Shown piece after piece: positions 15,261-21,904 of a stretch of 64,000 bases of DNA. How positions within the stretch are numbered: the stretch's first letter is position 1; each line of letters starts with the position of its first letter. The DNA lies in NCBI GenBank assembly GCA_002256145.1, contig NKIP01000003.1, forward strand, positions 62,001 to 126,000. The letters are read 5' to 3'. The position numbers were made by a program, and so were the translations under genes. The notes beneath the pieces are model-generated. The model was not told the DNA's origin, did not search any database, and worked only from the letters and a program-made list of their open reading frames with translations. This stretch comes from Comamonadaceae bacterium PBBC1 (lineage in GTDB: Bacteria > Pseudomonadota > Gammaproteobacteria > Burkholderiales > Burkholderiaceae_C).

Positions 15261-15674
15261 TTACACAAAGGTCGCAGCAGAAACGCCAAACCGTTCGCTG
15301 AGCGCGCGCACTTGGCGAATGTTGAGTTCTCGCTTGCCCGTCAGTATTTCGGACACGACACCCTGACTGCCGATCTCGCTCAGATCGCTTTGCTTCAGTC
15401 CGTGTTGTTCCATCAGAAATTTAAGCGCTTGCACACCCGTGACTTCGGGCAGAGGGTGATGCTTGGCTTCATAGTCCTCGATCAGATCGCCCACGATGTC
15501 GACCAAGCCCATCGCGGGATGCTTTTCTTCGCCTTGGGTTTCATCCAGCAGGGCTTGGAGCATCTCGGTCATGCGCGCGTAGTGGGCTTCATCCCGGATG
15601 GGGGTGATGTCGGTGGCGGCACGGAACTGCTCCCAGACTGGAAGAAGGTGCTTCACGTCGATGGCTGCATTCAT
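15261..15674 (-). CDS. higA: HigA-type antitoxin (copy 2)
   Basis: Protein identical to the antitoxin at 12268-12681, with the same ATGA overlap with higB and the same AAAGGAG ribosome-binding site. The DNA differs from copy 1 at several positions, all silent, for example near 15285, 15417-15427 and 15608-15614. Both antitoxins should bind either operator and either toxin. The conservation implies the protein is still under selection after duplication. Confidence 0.92.
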   Translation of the reverse strand: MNAAIDVKHLLPVWEQFRAATDITPIRDEAHYARMTEMLQALLDETQGEEKHPAMGLVDIVGDLIEDYEAKHHPLPEVTGVQALKFLMEQHGLKQSDLSEIGSQGVVSEILTGKRELNIRQVRALSERFGVSAATFV

Positions 15675-15958
15675 GATTTCCATGCTCCTTTGTCGTATTC
15701 CCGGTGAGTCAATACTGCCTTGATGTACAAAATTTGCTTTTCGAACCGGATGTAAGCCTCCAGGCGGTACTTGTTCCCGCCGATATCAAACACCGCTAAC
15801 TCGTTCACCCTGTCAACTGCATTGAAGGCGGCTTTGAGCTCGGCCCAGTTTGCAAAAATGTTCTTTTCAATCACCCGCCGCCATCCCTGCAAGGGGGCTT
15901 CGGCCTGAGGATGATCGGCAGCGAAGGCCCGCAGGGCACTGTTGCTGATGATTTTCAT
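15671..15958 (-). CDS. higB: HigB-type toxin (copy 2, diverged)
   Basis: 95 residues, differing from copy 1 at Ser34 to Ile, Lys50 to Arg and Val67 to Glu. The last change puts a charge into the strand NKYRLEAYIRF, normally hydrophobic in HigB, and may weaken the toxin (inference). The C-terminal LTHREYDKGAW is intact. The order, overlap and operator are the same as in copy 1. Confidence 0.9.
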   Translation of the reverse strand: MKIISNSALRAFAADHPQAEAPLQGWRRVIEKNIFANWAELKAAFNAVDRVNELAVFDIGGNKYRLEAYIRFEKQILYIKAVLTHREYDKGAWKS

Positions 15959-15966
15959 GGGTTTAG

Positions 15967-15987
15967 TTTATCTCAATACGAGATAAA
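15967..15987. promoter_or_regulatory. higBA operator (copy 2)
   Basis: TTTATCTC-AATAC-GAGATAAA, identical to the copy 1 operator, 9 bases upstream of the higB start. Confidence 0.78.
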
Positions 15988-16116
15988 AACAAGCAAAAGC
16001 TCATAGTCACCTTGGTCTGCAGCTCGCAGGGCTGCCAGGTTCCCCTGGATGAGCCCAGCCTTCTCGTCGGTGGCCAGCGGTGTCTGGCCGTCCTGCTCAT
16101 CCAGGTCTATCGCCAT
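15973..16116 (-). pseudogene. Truncated mobile mystery protein B, copy 2
   Basis: The same N-terminal stub as at 12970-13122. An extra A in the following DNA changes the frame, so it stops after 47 codons inside the higB operator. The Fic domain is missing here too. Confidence 0.75.
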
Positions 16117-16568
16117 AGGTTTGACCAACGGCCGCGAAGCAATTCTTCGGTCCTGCGGTCCACCTGTTTGCGTAGCCGTTCTGCGCCGGGGCGCTGGTCT
16201 TCAAGTCCCATGGTGTGGGCCACGCTTGCAACCTCTTCCATCGCGATGGTGCGAGCGCGTTCCTGCACCACGTCGGTGAGCGGGCGTCTGGGAACCAGTG
16301 CGTAGACCAGTTCGCAATCCAGTCCATCAGCAAGTTTGCGCAGTTGTCCGAGCGAGATGCGGTCATCCGCTTCGGACTGTTCGGACTTGTGCAGCGTCGC
16401 CCCCGAAACGCCCAGCCGCTGAGCCTGCTGGCGTTCCGTTCGACCCAGGGCTTCTCGGATGAGCTTCAGCCATCCCCGAGACGGTGGCTGCCGCTTCACC
16501 AAGTCCGCGTAGCCGGAAAGGGTGGACTGCACTTGTTCAAGTCGAAGTTGGTTCAGTTCAGGCGTCAT
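16107..16568 (-). CDS. Mobile mystery protein A (copy 2)
   Basis: 153 residues with the same sequence as copy 1 (13113-13574), although the DNA carries several silent changes. The HTH regulator is retained while its partner B is only a stub. Identity at protein level with silent drift suggests that A itself is maintained, perhaps as a repressor acting on other mobile mystery loci in the genome (inference). Confidence 0.85.
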   Translation of the reverse strand: MTPELNQLRLEQVQSTLSGYADLVKRQPPSRGWLKLIREALGRTERQQAQRLGVSGATLHKSEQSEADDRISLGQLRKLADGLDCELVYALVPRRPLTDVVQERARTIAMEEVASVAHTMGLEDQRPGAERLRKQVDRRTEELLRGRWSNLWR

Positions 16569-16572
16569 TGCT

Positions 16573-16584
16573 AGCCTATAGGCT
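16573..16584. promoter_or_regulatory. Palindromic operator of mobile mystery protein A (copy 2)
   Basis: AGCCTATAGGCT, as in copy 1, 5 bases upstream of the start codon. The gap 16585-16942 otherwise holds a degenerate DUF3427 tail and REP-B arms. Confidence 0.65.
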
Positions 16585-16698
16585 GGTTAATTTCGTTGAA
16601 ATGATAGTCTAATTAGAAGCAGCATGCAATAAATTGCTTCTTTATAGAGAAGCAGCCAATATGAATATGCTGCGCTTATGGGAAGCTTTTATTGATCA

Positions 16699-16746
16699 GG
16701 CCAGCGCGTAAGCATTGGGTTTGGGCTGCAAAGTGGGGCGGCATGA
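16699..16746 (+). pseudogene. Degenerate 3'-terminal DUF3427 fragment
   Basis: The fragment corresponds in position to 13705-13752 of repeat copy 1 (TTGGGTTTGGGCTGCAAAGT core) but is more degraded; the Met codon is lost. Confidence 0.65.
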
Positions 16747-16790
16747 CGGGTGCATCGCAGGCCCTGCATGTGGGCGGCGGTTTTTTTTGG

Positions 16791-16878
16791 TGTGGGAGCC
16801 CACCCCTGTGGGCGATGGTTTGCAGGGCGAAGTTGAGGGCGTGTCCCACGCCCATCGTCCACGGGGTGGGCTCCTACA
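16791..16878. repeat. REP-type element pair, family B
   Basis: Arm TGTGGGAGCCCACCCCTGTG at 16791 and an inverted arm at about 16852-16878, separated by about 35 bases. This is a BIME-like arrangement corresponding to the first two arms at 13797-13884. Confidence 0.85.
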
Positions 16879-16942
16879 AAAAGGCAGCCGATGGCCTAAA
16901 AGGTGGGCGTCTGCGTTCAGGGTCTGACGGCACAATCAGGTC

Positions 16943-17374
16943 ATGCCAGACAAAGCACCCTCACATGCCATTAAAACTATCAGCGCTCCGCACAAGGCGT
17001 TGATCAAGGAAGGCTTGTTGGTTCGGGTGAGTTCCGGGATTTACACCAAAGTACGGGCGGGGGCCAAAGATGCGCCCCTTGCAAAAACCCAGCCCGATCC
17101 CCTCAAGCCCATCACCTTGCCCGATGACTTGAATGCATTGCCGCTGAAAAATATGAGCGCATTTGTCCAGCGTTTTGCCATGTCACGCGATGTTCACTTC
17201 AAGCGCACAGGATTGGACCCATGGGCAGAGGCGGTCACGCGGGCATCGGGCGACGATGTCACGCTGGACGAAACCGGCAAGCTTTTGGTCGCGCTGAAAA
17301 AGAAACATTTGATCAATGGCCGTCAGATGGCGCGCCTGATGGCCAACCACTTGAGTGAGCAGCGCGGTGTTTGA
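16943..17374 (+). CDS. AbiEi-like small regulator, probable antitoxin of a broken Fic
   Basis: 143 residues. Residues about 15-37 (HKALIKEGLLVRVSSGIYTK) resemble the wing of AbiEi-type winged-helix antitoxins. The C-terminal half, with LDPWAEAVTRASGDDVTLDE and NGRQMARLMANHL, is not recognised. It overlaps by 8 bases a GTG frame whose first 20 codons look like the start of a Fic protein, so it is probably the antitoxin/regulator of a fic gene that has been cut off. The N-terminus may also be shortened, because the gene begins at the edge of the repeat region. Confidence 0.55.
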   Translation: MPDKAPSHAIKTISAPHKALIKEGLLVRVSSGIYTKVRAGAKDAPLAKTQPDPLKPITLPDDLNALPLKNMSAFVQRFAMSRDVHFKRTGLDPWAEAVTRASGDDVTLDETGKLLVALKKKHLINGRQMARLMANHLSEQRGV

Positions 17375-17429
17375 TCCATTTGGCGACTACGAAACCCGGG
17401 GCTATTTTCGAAATGCTTCAGACGAGTAA
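17367..17429 (+). pseudogene. N-terminal stub of a Fic gene
   Basis: Twenty codons from GTG read VFDPFGDYETRGYFRN and then stop after ASDE. This matches the characteristic N-terminus of 'cell filamentation' Fic proteins (FDPFGD..TRGYLRN). Nothing of the catalytic domain follows; the Fic gene downstream at 17460-18584 is of another type and on the other strand. Confidence 0.65.
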
Positions 17430-17459
17430 ACCTCCTCGCCCTCAGTCGGCACGCCGGGG

Positions 17460-18584
17460 TCAGAAAGTTTCATATAACTGAAATTCGTTGCTGTCCCGGC
17501 TGAGCAATTGCATCAGTTTGGGGTGGATGAAGAGCTTTTCTTTCCCATAAGTCATCTCGCGCAACACGCCCAAGGCCACGAGCTCTTTCAAATACCGCGA
17601 TGCGGCTTGCCTTTGGCCAATCTGCTTGTCCACGAGGTTGCCAATTCGGCAGTAGGGCTGTTCAAAGATCACATCCACCAGCTCGCGGCTGTAGATTTTG
17701 GGCAAGCTCAGCCGTACGTGTTCGGTGGTGTGTTCGGCCAATTGCCGGATGGCCACGATCTTTCCGGTGGTCCATCGCGATGTTTCTTCCACCGCCTTGA
17801 GCATGAACAAGACCCAAGGCTCCCAAGCTTGGTCCCGCGTGACTTCCAGCAAAAGGCGGTAATAGTCGGCTTTGTTCGCGATGATGTGCCGACTCAAATA
17901 GAGAATGGGCAGGTTCAGCAGCTCTTGCTGGATCAGAAACAGGATGTTGATGACACGGCCTGTGCGTCCGTTGCCGTCCGTGAAGGGGTGAATGGCTTCA
18001 AATTGGTAATGCCCAACAGCCATTCGTATCAATGGGTCCAGTTCGGTTTCGTTGTGCAAAAACCGTTCCCAGTTGGCCAGCAGGGTTCGCAACCGGTCTT
18101 CCCCTTCCGGCGGTGTGTAGATCACTTCGCCCGTTCGGTCGTTGGCCAGTTGGGTACCGGGTGTACGCCGGATATCCATGTCTGCACCTTTGAGGGTGCG
18201 ACACACTTCAACCGCAGTGGCCGTGCACAGTGGCCTGGATTGGAGTGAGCGATAGCCATGGTGCAGTGCGGTTCGGTAACGCAAGGCTTCTTTGGTGGCG
18301 TGATCGGCTTGCCCATCACCATCAACGTGTTGAAACAGCTGGTCGGTGGTGGTGACGATGTTTTCGATTTCCGAGCTGTCTTTGGCCTCCAATAGCGGAA
18401 TCGTGTTGATAAGCATGGTCTGGTTGGGGATCAGCTCGGCGGCTTGTTTCAGCTCGGCCAATGCAGCGCGGGCCGTAATGCAGGCACGCAGCACTGCTTT
18501 GCTTTCCAGGTCGTGCCCCGGAGGCAGTGTCGGTAACTGGTTGTGCGCCCGGTCTGGCTGCCAAACGGTTTCGATGTCGTACAT
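17460..18584 (-). CDS. Self-inhibited class II Fic protein (SoFic-like)
   Basis: 374 residues. The N-terminal region carries the inhibitory motif SSEIEN (residues 70-75; Glu74 is the expected blocking residue), which makes this a class II Fic with built-in antitoxin. The catalytic core is [12 protein letters not shown] (199-210), preceded by YTPPEG at the flap. The C-terminal 90 residues look like a winged helix ([20 protein letters not shown]). It therefore needs no separate antitoxin. Its promoter region is rich in palindromes (18595-18699), pointing to autoregulation by the C-terminal DNA-binding domain. Confidence 0.9.
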   Translation of the reverse strand: MYDIETVWQPDRAHNQLPTLPPGHDLESKAVLRACITARAALAELKQAAELIPNQTMLINTIPLLEAKDSSEIENIVTTTDQLFQHVDGDGQADHATKEALRYRTALHHGYRSLQSRPLCTATAVEVCRTLKGADMDIRRTPGTQLANDRTGEVIYTPPEGEDRLRTLLANWERFLHNETELDPLIRMAVGHYQFEAIHPFTDGNGRTGRVINILFLIQQELLNLPILYLSRHIIANKADYYRLLLEVTRDQAWEPWVLFMLKAVEETSRWTTGKIVAIRQLAEHTTEHVRLSLPKIYSRELVDVIFEQPYCRIGNLVDKQIGQRQAASRYLKELVALGVLREMTYGKEKLFIHPKLMQLLSRDSNEFQLYETF

Positions 18585-18594
18585 GTACTTGAAA

Positions 18595-18669
18595 TTGAAT
18601 TATTGAAACATGTTTGAAGAATATGTTCTCATGAGCGACACGTCAAGCAAACGTGTCGCAATAATTCAA
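18595..18669. promoter_or_regulatory. Nested palindromes upstream of the Fic gene
   Basis: The outer arms TTGAATTATTG (18595-18605) and CAATAATTCAA (18659-18669) are perfect reverse complements. Inside them GCGACACGT (18635-18643) pairs with ACGTGTCGC (18651-18659) over a 7-base loop. The block begins 10 bases upstream of the Fic start and probably contains its operator and promoter. Confidence 0.65.
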
Positions 18670-18675
18670 TTTTTC

Positions 18676-18699
18676 GAACATGAGAGCAGCCTCATGTTC
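18676..18699. repeat. Palindrome GAACATGAG-N6-CTCATGTTC
   Basis: A perfect 9-base inverted repeat. A related element, with TTCTTG(G/C)CG following the right arm in both, lies at 21840-21861 upstream of the RelE-helicase gene. A further GTCAAAA/TTTTGAC hairpin is at 18730-18748. Confidence 0.6.
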
Positions 18700-18768
18700 T
18701 TGCCGAGTACACGTCACCCCTGTCATGTCGTCAAAACAGGGTTTTGACAACATGAGGGCTTTTGTGGA

Positions 18769-18827
18769 TCAAATATCAATATTCCCCGCCCGCAGCGCTT
18801 TGCTCTCGATGAAGTTGCGGCGCGGCA
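18769..18827 (-). pseudogene. Duplicated gyrB 3' end, fragment 1
   Basis: Fifty-nine bases match the gyrB terminus at 28464-28522 with four mismatches, on the same strand, and encode [18 protein letters not shown] followed by the stop codon. The match starts exactly at the stop codon. No further gyrB sequence is present. Confidence 0.92.
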
Positions 18828-18834
18828 TAATTCC

Positions 18835-18878
18835 TGTCCAAAATGGACAATATCTATTATTTTTGTCCATAATGGCCA
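18835..18878. promoter_or_regulatory. Paired HipB operators
   Basis: Two similar sites lie 29 bases apart directly before the hipB start at 18880: TGTCCAAAATGGACA (18835-18849, perfect TGTCC-N5-GGACA) and TGTCCATAATGGCCA (18864-18878, one mismatch). Paired dyads of this kind are the classic HipB operator layout. Confidence 0.82.
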
Positions 18879-18879
18879 A

Positions 18880-19248
18880 ATGCCAAGCAAGCCACCTATT
18901 GTTTTTCCCCAAGAGCAAACGCTGCTCACTGCCTTGGGCGAGCGCCTGCGGCTGGCGCGTTTGCGCCGCAAACTGAGCACGGCCGTGGTGGCGCAGCGGG
19001 CAGGCATGTCGCGCACTTCGGTTTACAAGGTCGAAGCCGGCGATGCGGGTGCCACTTTGGGCACTTATCTGCGTGTGCTGGCGGTGCTCGGGCTGCAGGC
19101 AGATTTCAATGCCTTGGCAGCGGATGACAAAGTGGGGCGCAAGCTGCAGGACTTGGCTTTGGCCCCATCGCCTGCCGAGCGACGCCAGCGCCGCGCCAGC
19201 GTGCAGTCCACCGATACTGCCAATAAGACTTCTGAGGTACAGCCATGA
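18880..19248 (+). CDS. hipB: HipB-type antitoxin (second pair)
   Basis: A 122-residue Xre-family antitoxin. The HTH covers about residues 17-75 (LGERLRLARLRRKLSTAVVA, then AGMSRTSVYKVEAGDAG), followed by a charged, probably flexible tail. The ATG lies one base after the second operator, so translation starts with almost no leader. Its stop overlaps the hipA ATG by four bases (ATGA), giving coupling. It differs clearly from the HipB at 11384, so the two modules are separate acquisitions. Confidence 0.88.
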   Translation: MPSKPPIVFPQEQTLLTALGERLRLARLRRKLSTAVVAQRAGMSRTSVYKVEAGDAGATLGTYLRVLAVLGLQADFNALAADDKVGRKLQDLALAPSPAERRQRRASVQSTDTANKTSEVQP

Positions 19249-20501
19249 CGGGGCAACGCGATGAGCTAGAGGTCTGGTTGGATTGCGATTTGGGGCCAGC
19301 TTGTCTGGTTGGCCACTTGGCACATGACCGTGGGCAGATTCGCTTTCATTACGACAAGGCTTGGCTGAACGATCCGAGAGCTTTTGCGCTGGACCCTGAT
19401 TTGTCTTTGGACGCGCATCCGTTTTTCCCCAAGCCGGAGCTGGGCAACTTTGGCGTGTTTCTCGACTCATCACCCGACCGCTGGGGTCAAACGCTGATGA
19501 AACGACGCGAGGCCTTGCTGGCCAAGGACCAAAAGCGTCCGGCCAAAACACTTTATGCGTGGGATTTTCTGATCGGCGTGCAGGACATGACCCGGCAGGG
19601 AGCGTTGCGATTTCGCCCATCCGGCACGCAAGCGTTTTTGGGCAACGATGCTTTTGCAGCGCCACCCGTGACCACGCTGCGCGAACTGGAGCAGGTGGCT
19701 TGGCAACTGACCCATAAGCGCATTGACGATCTCGATGCTTTACGCAAATGGTTAACCGTTCTGGTGGCTCCGGGAGCTTCGTTGGGGGGTGCCCGTCCCA
19801 AGGCCAACTTCACAGAGCTGGACGGTTCTCTTTGGATCGGCAAATTTCCGGCGCGTGATGATGACCGTGATGTCGGGGCTTGGGAATTCGCCACGCATCA
19901 AATGGCCCAACGTGCAGGCATCGATGTCCCTGCTGCAAAGCTGTTGCGTCTGGGTGGTGAGTTTCATACTTTTTGTGTGCAGCGCTTCGACCGTGTCGGT
20001 GGTCAGCGGCGGTTTTATGCATCGGCCATGACGCTGCTGCGCAAGGACCAAAGCGAAGGCTGCAGTTATCTGGAATTGGCGCAGTTTCTGCGGGCCAGTG
20101 GCGATGCAGCGACGGTTCAATCAGATCTGGCTCAGCTGTTCAGGCGTGTGGTTTTTAATGTGGCGGTGGGCAATCGGGACGACCATTTGCGCAATCACGG
20201 CTTTGTGTTGAGCTCAACCGGCTGGCGTTTGGCACCCGCGTTTGATGTGAACCCGAACATCGACAAATCCGAGCATGTGCTGAACATTGACGATATGGAC
20301 AACCGTCCTGACTTGCACACCGCGTTGAGCACTGCCGCGTTTTACGGCTTGACGGCCGCGCAGGGGCGGCACATCGTGGACGAGGTAATGGATGTTGTGG
20401 GCACTTGGCGCGATGTCGCCAACCAAGTCCGCATTTCTCGGGCAGATATCGAACTGACGGCCGCTGCGTTCAGTGCACATGCGGCGTGGCCAAAAGGCTG
20501 A
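19245..20501 (+). CDS. hipA: HipA-type kinase toxin (second pair)
   Basis: 418 residues with the HipA motifs GGARPKA (181-187), VQRFDR, and the catalytic loop GNRDDHLRNHGF (309-320), then LAPAFDVNP carrying the metal-binding Asp. The N-terminal domain contains SSPDRWGQTLM and RQGALRF, as in HipA. It is the toxin of the second hipBA operon in the window and reads in the opposite direction to the first. The cassette is flanked on both sides by copies of the gyrB 3' end. Confidence 0.93.
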   Translation: MTGQRDELEVWLDCDLGPACLVGHLAHDRGQIRFHYDKAWLNDPRAFALDPDLSLDAHPFFPKPELGNFGVFLDSSPDRWGQTLMKRREALLAKDQKRPAKTLYAWDFLIGVQDMTRQGALRFRPSGTQAFLGNDAFAAPPVTTLRELEQVAWQLTHKRIDDLDALRKWLTVLVAPGASLGGARPKANFTELDGSLWIGKFPARDDDRDVGAWEFATHQMAQRAGIDVPAAKLLRLGGEFHTFCVQRFDRVGGQRRFYASAMTLLRKDQSEGCSYLELAQFLRASGDAATVQSDLAQLFRRVVFNVAVGNRDDHLRNHGFVLSSTGWRLAPAFDVNPNIDKSEHVLNIDDMDNRPDLHTALSTAAFYGLTAAQGRHIVDEVMDVVGTWRDVANQVRISRADIELTAAAFSAHAAWPKG

Positions 20502-20502
20502 A

Positions 20503-20563
20503 GCCCGCCCGCAACGCGTTGCTCTCCATGAAGGCTGTTGGTGCGTTCGGATTCGCTGATGAG
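20503..20563 (-). pseudogene. Duplicated gyrB fragments with internal deletion, fragment 2
   Basis: Bases 20503-20533 match gyrB 28479-28509 and bases 20532-20563 match gyrB 28673-28705 (30 of 32 bases). Both parts have the same orientation and order, with about 165 bases of gyrB missing between them. The fragment lies between hipA and the DUF2384-RES pair. Confidence 0.82.
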
Positions 20564-20632
20564 CCGCCTCAGGAAAACCCATATATTGCGCATTCATGGT
20601 AAATTCTTTCCACAGAAACCGAGGAGCGCACA

Positions 20633-21007
20633 ATGTTGACCCATGCCGTCACTGCCCCAGACAAATTAATGGTGTTGGGCAAAGCCACCATGCGCGCGGC
20701 CCAAGAGTTGCATCTGTCCAGTGCGGCTTTGGCCCGCGTGATCGGGTTCAGTGAGCCGACCATCAGCCGCATTGCCAACGGCAGCCGGGGCATCGACCCT
20801 GCGTCTAAAGAGGGACAACTGGCGCTGCTGTTGGTGCGTTTGTTCCGCTCTTTGGACCCTCTTGTGGGCGGCGATGCGCAAAAGCGCCAGGATTGGCTGC
20901 GCAGCCACAACAAAGCGCTGAACGGCATCCCGGCCACGCTGATTGAAACCCCCCAGGGTCTTGTGACTGCCCTGTCTTATCTGGATGGCATGCGGGGTGC
21001 AGCTTGA
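20633..21007 (+). CDS. Xre/MbcA/ParS-type antitoxin with DUF2384
   Basis: A 124-residue antitoxin of RES-type systems. The N-terminal helix-turn-helix reads ELHLSSAALARVIGFSEPTI and SRIANGSRGID. The C-terminal DUF2384 part (LLVRLFRSLDPLVGGD, WLRSHNKALNG, GLVTALSYLDGMRG) binds the toxin and blocks its active site. A GAGG-containing ribosome-binding site (ACCGAGGAGCGC) precedes the ATG. Its stop overlaps the toxin start. Confidence 0.9.
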   Translation: MLTHAVTAPDKLMVLGKATMRAAQELHLSSAALARVIGFSEPTISRIANGSRGIDPASKEGQLALLLVRLFRSLDPLVGGDAQKRQDWLRSHNKALNGIPATLIETPQGLVTALSYLDGMRGAA

Positions 21008-21708
21008 TGTCATCGGCTTCATGGAACCCGGATTGGGTTCATGAGTTCAGTGCCGACTTGCACATGCCTGCGTTCCGAATGGTCGAGACGCAATACGTCG
21101 CGGCCACCATGCGCTTGGTGGACTCTGCTGATGAGCAGCTGATGCTGGAAGAGATGCTGGAGGCGAGCAAGCCGCCGCTCCCACCGCAGGCAAGCGGTTT
21201 GCACTATCTATTGGCGGCGCCTTTTCGGTATGTGCCCCAAACAGGCTCCCGCTTTCGTGCTGTCAACTCACCGGGCATTTGGTACGGCGCAGATGACGCT
21301 TATTGCGCCTGCGCAGAAATCGCTTACTGGCGTCAGCGTTTTTTGCTGGACAGCGCGGGGCTCATGAAACAAGCGTTGGTCACAGAGCATTCGATGTACG
21401 AGGCTTCTGTTCAAGGCCGTGCTTTGGATTTGTTGTCACACCCATGGGTTTTGGCGCAAGCGCTCTGGATGCATCCGAGTGACTACGCCGAAACCCAAAA
21501 ACTGGCCACGCTGGTCAGGGATTCGCTGTCTGGGGTGACATGGATTCGCTATGCGTCGGTGCGTGCCACAGACCATGTGTGCGCAGCAGTTTTTGACCCG
21601 CGCAGTTTGACCATGGTGACACCCGAGGGCCGGTATGAAACGTGGCATTGCCACACAACGGCCGACAAGGTGACGCTGTCGAATGGCCGAGTGCGGTTTG
21701 ATTTCTAG
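21007..21708 (+). CDS. RES-domain toxin (NAD-consuming)
   Basis: 233 residues from the ATG at 21007, which shares one base with the antitoxin stop; a TTG at 21004 is also in frame. The RES core is visible as GSRFRAVNSPGIWYGADDAY followed by CACAEIAYWR, with the conserved Arg and Glu, and a later Ser in the VRATDHVCAAVFDPRSL region. RES toxins (ParT, MbcT, Res) degrade or ADP-ribosylate using NAD. The gene is paired with the DUF2384 antitoxin immediately upstream. Confidence 0.9.
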   Translation: MSSASWNPDWVHEFSADLHMPAFRMVETQYVAATMRLVDSADEQLMLEEMLEASKPPLPPQASGLHYLLAAPFRYVPQTGSRFRAVNSPGIWYGADDAYCACAEIAYWRQRFLLDSAGLMKQALVTEHSMYEASVQGRALDLLSHPWVLAQALWMHPSDYAETQKLATLVRDSLSGVTWIRYASVRATDHVCAAVFDPRSLTMVTPEGRYETWHCHTTADKVTLSNGRVRFDF

Positions 21709-21735
21709 AAGGCTGCATCCAGATCAAATCAGAGA

Positions 21736-21807
21736 TTGCACACCCGTGACTTCGGGCAGAGGGTGATGCTTGGCTTCACAGTCCTCGATCAGATCGCCCA
21801 CGATGTC
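21736..21807 (-). pseudogene. Fragment of a higA antitoxin gene
   Basis: About 72 bases match the higA copies (12437-12508), in the same orientation, encoding the region around DLIEDCEAKHHPLPEVTGV. No other part of higA or higB is present. It lies between the RES toxin and the helicase gene. Confidence 0.88.
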
Positions 21808-21839
21808 ACCCCCCTTCGTGGCATGCCTTACTTCTGAAA

Positions 21840-21861
21840 AACATGACGAGGCCTTCATGTT
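21840..21861. repeat. Palindrome AACATGA-N8-TCATGTT
   Basis: A 7-base inverted repeat 44 bases upstream of the RelE-helicase ATG, related to the palindrome at 18676-18699. A regulatory or junction element is possible. Confidence 0.5.
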
Positions 21862-21904
21862 CTTGGCGATCGTTTAAACCTGCCAAGTGCCATTACCATT
21901 TGGC

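Larger units (their letters stand above)
15203..16878. repeat. Direct repeat of about 1.68 kb, copy 2
   Basis: Second copy of 12209-13884, same orientation. It includes higA, higB, the truncated mobile mystery protein B, mobile mystery protein A, a degenerate DUF3427 tail and REP-B arms. One extra A just upstream of the higB operator shifts the end of the protein B stub. Confidence 0.95.

Noticed and set aside
18769-19665. 298-codon minus-strand frame ending in a GyrB-like tail
   Set aside because: Only the last about 20 codons are the duplicated gyrB end. The rest is antisense to hipB and hipA.
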